Source of the DNA: Phenylobacterium sp. CCH9-H3 | GTDB taxonomy: Bacteria > Pseudomonadota > Alphaproteobacteria > Caulobacterales > Caulobacteraceae | DNA: 8,264 nt | NCBI RefSeq assembly: GCF_001557235.1 | Contig: NZ_LSJI01000027.1 | Location: forward strand, 1-8,264 | Direction: 5' to 3' | In this document: positions 6,173-8,264 of the stretch, piece by piece | Position numbering within the stretch: the stretch's first letter is position 1 | How the letters are laid out: every line of letters starts with the position of its first letter | The notes under the pieces: model-generated | What the model was told of the DNA's origin: nothing | The model's database searches: none | The model's input: the letters and a program-made list of their open reading frames with translations, nothing else | Program-made: the position numbers and the translations under genes

Positions 6173-6793
6173 ATGAAGTCCCTGCCGAACATCCTCACCG
6201 GATCGCGCCTGGTCATGGCGTTGTTCATGTTCGTGGCCTTCGCGGCCGCGGCCGGCGCCGTGCCCTATTTCTCCAACCGCCTGGAGCCGGACGCCCAGTT
6301 CGCCCTCCAGCGGTGGGCGGTCTACGCCTTCGTCCTGGCGGCGGTCACCGACTTCTTCGACGGCTGGCTGGCCCGCAAGCTGAACGCCGAGAGCGTCTGG
6401 GGCGCCATCCTGGACCCCATCGGCGACAAGGTGCTGGTCTGCGGCGCCATCCTGGGCCTCTTGTCGCTGGGCCCCCAGCCGATGGTGGTGCTGCCCGCCG
6501 GCCTGATCCTGTTCCGCGAGTTCACCGTCAGCGCCCTGCGCGAGGTGGGGGCCGGCAAGGGGGTGAAGCTGCCGGTCACACTGCTGGCCAAGTGGAAGAC
6601 CACGCTTCAGCTCACGGCTCTGGCCATGGAGCTGGTTCTGGCCGCCTGGGGCGCCTTCGGCCTGCCGCAGGAGGGCGCCTTCCGCCCCGGCTTCGAGGTC
6701 GCCGCCCACAGCCTGTTCTGGATCGCCACGGTGGTCACCCTGATCACCGGCGCCCAGTACTGGACCCAGACCCGCAAGGCGCTGGCGGGCTGA
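6173..6793 (+). CDS. pgsA: CDP-diacylglycerol--glycerol-3-phosphate 3-phosphatidyltransferase (PGP synthase)
   Basis: A 206-residue inner-membrane enzyme of phospholipid synthesis. It transfers the phosphatidyl group of CDP-diacylglycerol to sn-glycerol 3-phosphate, giving phosphatidylglycerophosphate and CMP, the committed step to phosphatidylglycerol and cardiolipin. The CDP-alcohol phosphotransferase motif D-x2-DG-x2-AR-x8-G-x3-D-x3-D is complete: Asp60, Asp63, Gly64, Ala67, Arg68, Gly77, Asp81 and Asp85. The N-terminus KSLPNILTGSRL (2-13) and the segment FREFTVSALRE (114-124) are characteristic of PgsA rather than of other family members. About five or six hydrophobic segments are present. 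The ATG at 6173 matches the usual family start; the in-frame TTG at 6155 would add six residues. Neither has a good ribosome site, so a leaderless or weakly initiated transcript is possible. It is convergent with the serine hydrolase gene. Confidence 0.94.
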   Translation: MKSLPNILTGSRLVMALFMFVAFAAAAGAVPYFSNRLEPDAQFALQRWAVYAFVLAAVTDFFDGWLARKLNAESVWGAILDPIGDKVLVCGAILGLLSLGPQPMVVLPAGLILFREFTVSALREVGAGKGVKLPVTLLAKWKTTLQLTALAMELVLAAWGAFGLPQEGAFRPGFEVAAHSLFWIATVVTLITGAQYWTQTRKALAG

Positions 6794-6795
6794 AA

Positions 6796-6816
6796 GGGGC
6801 GGCTTAAGCCGCCGCC
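6796..6816. terminator. Palindromic hairpin between pgsA and the convergent hydrolase gene
   Basis: GGCGGCTTAAGCCGCC (6798-6813) is a perfect 16-base palindrome in the 10-base gap between the two stop codons, extendable by two G-C pairs past a bulged G. As RNA it would fold with a TTAA loop from either strand, so it may serve as a two-way terminator. Neither side has a T-run. The minus-strand half also encodes the final Ala codons and TAA stop of the hydrolase, so coding constraint partly shapes it. Confidence 0.4.
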
Positions 6817-8081
6817 CCGTAGGCGTCCCGCTGGAAGTCCGCATGGACCGGCGGCGGTTCCGGACTGTCGAACACCCGCTGCGTCAGGAGGATGCCCGTC
6901 AGCCCCCTGACGGGGTCGTTGAACCAGGAGGTGCCGAAGCCGCCGTCCCAGCCGTATGCGCCGGGCTGCGCGCCGCTCGGGCTTGGGCTCACCTGCACGC
7001 CGAGGCCCAGGCCCCAGCCGCGTCCCGGCCCCAGGATCATCTCGCCGTCCTTCATCTGGGCGGCGGTCAGGCGGTTGGTCGTCATGGCCTTCAGCGAGTC
7101 GGCGGACAGTAGCCGCCGCCCGCCCGGGGCCAGGCCCGTGAACATGAAGCGAGCGAAGGCGCCGTAGTCGGCCGCCGTGCCCACCAACCCGCTGTCGCCG
7201 GCGGGGAAGGCCGGGGGCCTGGCGTACAGGCCGTTGTACGGCTCGAACGGGACCAGCTTGCCGTCCTGGTTCATGTACCCGGTGATCAGCCGGTCCAGCT
7301 TGTCCGCTGGCACGTGGAAGGCCGTATCGACCATGCCGAGCGGCCCCAGAATCCGTTCCTGGAAGAAGGTCTCCAGCGGCTGGCCGGCGGCGCGGGCCAC
7401 CAGCACGCCCAGCACGTTGGACCCGGCCGTATAGAGCCAGCGCTCGCCCGGCTGGGCCTGCAGGGGCAGGGCGCCCAGGGCTTTCATCCAGGCGTCGGGG
7501 GTGTAGGGCGCGGCGGGGTTCGGCATCCCGAAGCCGGGCAGCTCGGCGCTGGCCTTCACGAACGGCGCCTCGGGGTTGAAGTCGATGCCCCAGCCCAGCC
7601 GGAAGGACATCACGTCCTCCAGGGTGATGGGGCGATTGGCCGGGACCGTGTCGTCCAGCGGCCCGTCCGGCCGCTTCAGAACCCGGCGATTGGCGAGCTC
7701 GGGCGCCAGCCGGTCGATCGGCTCGTCCAGCCGAAGCTTGCCCGCCTCCACCAGCATCATGGCCGCCACCGCCGTGATCGGCTTGGTCATGGAGGCCAGG
7801 CGGAAGATGGCGTCGGCCCGCACCGGCGCGGTCCCGCCCAGGGTCATGGTCCCGGCCGGGATGATCCGGACCTGCTCGCCCCTCGCCACATAGGCCACCA
7901 GGCCCGGCGGCTGGCCCTTGGCCACGTAGCCCTTTAGGTCGGCCTCCAGCCTGCCCATGCCCGTCTCGTCCAGTCCCATCCTGCGCGCCTCCGGCAGCTT
8001 GCGGTCACAGGCCGCCAATCCGGCGAGGGCGCCGCCGCCGGCCAAGGCGTGGCGGCGGCTGATCCAGGCGAATTCGGACAT
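6804..8081 (-). CDS. Serine hydrolase, class C beta-lactamase/family VIII esterase fold, lipoprotein
   Basis: A 425-residue exported hydrolase. SRRHALAGG (8-16) is a twin-arginine-like start and LAAC (22-25) a lipobox, so Cys25 is probably lipidated after Tat export; Asp26 at the +2 position would favour inner-membrane retention if the E. coli rule applies. The penicillin-binding fold follows: SMTK with nucleophile Ser97 and Lys100, then Tyr217 in YTAGSNVLG (217-225), and YGWDGGFGT (376-384) where beta-lactamases carry the KTG box. The lack of KTG and the W-x-G-G form point to an EstB-like esterase/beta-lactamase-related hydrolase rather than an antibiotic-resistance enzyme. The length is normal for that group. 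The ATG has GGGAG 5 bases upstream. It lies 60 bases downstream of the L-serine dehydratase gene on the same strand and could be cotranscribed, though the functions are unrelated. The physiological ester or amide substrate is unknown. Confidence 0.9.
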   Translation of the reverse strand: MSEFAWISRRHALAGGGALAGLAACDRKLPEARRMGLDETGMGRLEADLKGYVAKGQPPGLVAYVARGEQVRIIPAGTMTLGGTAPVRADAIFRLASMTKPITAVAAMMLVEAGKLRLDEPIDRLAPELANRRVLKRPDGPLDDTVPANRPITLEDVMSFRLGWGIDFNPEAPFVKASAELPGFGMPNPAAPYTPDAWMKALGALPLQAQPGERWLYTAGSNVLGVLVARAAGQPLETFFQERILGPLGMVDTAFHVPADKLDRLITGYMNQDGKLVPFEPYNGLYARPPAFPAGDSGLVGTAADYGAFARFMFTGLAPGGRRLLSADSLKAMTTNRLTAAQMKDGEMILGPGRGWGLGLGVQVSPSPSGAQPGAYGWDGGFGTSWFNDPVRGLTGILLTQRVFDSPEPPPVHADFQRDAYGAAA

Positions 8082-8141
8082 GTCGGCTCCCTTGCGTTCC
8101 CCTCAAGGACGAACGAGGCCCAGCCTTCCCGACAACCCGCC

Positions 8142-8264
8142 TCAGCACTCCGCAAGATTGACGGCCAGGCCGCCCAGGGAGGTCTCCTTGTAGATGGCGC
8201 TCATGTCCTCGCCGGTTCGCTTCATCGTGGCGATGACCTTGTCCAGGCTCACCGAATGCTGGCC
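8142..8264 (-). CDS. sdaA: L-serine dehydratase (L-serine ammonia-lyase), C-terminal end only
   Basis: The last 40 codons of a gene that enters from the right edge; its start is outside the window. The reading [18 protein letters not shown] followed by [11 protein letters not shown] and ending NLAEC matches the C-terminus of iron-sulfur L-serine dehydratases, which convert L-serine to pyruvate and ammonia with a [4Fe-4S] cluster. The final residue is cysteine; in the Legionella enzyme the C-terminal cysteine folds back into the active site and ligates the cluster (the 'tail-in-mouth' arrangement), so this end is likely functional. The cluster cysteines further upstream cannot be seen. The stop TGA is at 8144-8142, and 60 bases separate it from the serine hydrolase start, with no clear terminator between. 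The family call is confident despite the short fragment. Confidence 0.88.
   Translation of the reverse strand, partial: GQHSVSLDKVIATMKRTGEDMSAIYKETSLGGLAVNLAEC

Noticed and set aside
5814..6176. A 120-codon plus-strand frame starting GTG 5814
   Set aside because: Only its first 37 codons look like protein; after that it is Pro/Arg-rich and runs into the pgsA start. The protein-like part is better explained as the middle of the frame-shifted remnant.
5759..6844. A 361-codon open frame on the minus strand opposite pgsA
   Set aside because: It is antisense to pgsA, whose catalytic motif is complete; composition is shadow-like (Gly, Gln, Arg, His).
1..8264. CRISPR arrays, tRNA/rRNA genes, insertion sequences, phage or defence genes
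   Set aside because: I read both strands for regular repeats, terminal inverted repeats, tRNA-like cloverleafs and the relevant protein motifs and saw none.

Overview
The window is GC-rich (roughly 70% by eye). Its gene content fits an alphaproteobacterium of the Caulobacterales type (Caulobacter/Phenylobacterium-like): a PEPxxWA-type C-terminal sorting signal, a PgsA of the form I associate with that order, a Spinster-like MFS carrier, and an L-serine dehydratase ending in cysteine. The order-level assignment is an inference from remembered protein style, not from a search.

Layout. 74-808 (+): an exported protein with a PEP-CTERM-like anchor. 883-3243 (-): a two-gene operon, MFS transporter then aldo/keto reductase, 12 bases apart. 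3297-4274 (+): an AraC-family regulator with an AraC_N-type sensor domain, divergent from the MFS gene, with only 53 bases between the chosen starts. A hairpin followed by four T lies just after it, then a short-chain dehydrogenase/reductase (SDR) at 4403-5314 (+). 5489-5656 (+): a 55-residue single-span membrane protein with a very strong ribosome binding site, absent from any long-ORF view because it is so short. 5749-6021 (+): a gene remnant whose coding signal jumps between two frames. 6173-6793 (+): pgsA, phosphatidylglycerophosphate synthase. 6804-8081 (-): a Tat/lipoprotein-type serine hydrolase of the class C beta-lactamase/family VIII esterase fold, convergent with pgsA. 8142-8264 (-): the last 40 codons of an L-serine dehydratase running off the right edge.

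How the genes work together. The one coherent multi-gene unit is 883-5314: an AraC_N regulator flanked by a transporter plus aldo/keto reductase operon and an SDR. Two carbonyl-active oxidoreductases and a small-molecule carrier around one regulator suggest uptake, export or detoxification of a carbonyl compound. The nearest described logic I know is E. coli YqhC, an AraC-type regulator that activates yqhD-dkgA in response to reactive aldehydes. The remaining genes look like independent housekeeping or envelope genes.

I found no CRISPR array, tRNA, rRNA, insertion sequence, phage gene or defence system. The points worth following up are modest: the frame-switching remnant, the 55-residue membrane protein, the shortened glycine loop in the SDR, and the AT-rich stretch around the divergent promoter. 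I do not see a clearly new biological system here.
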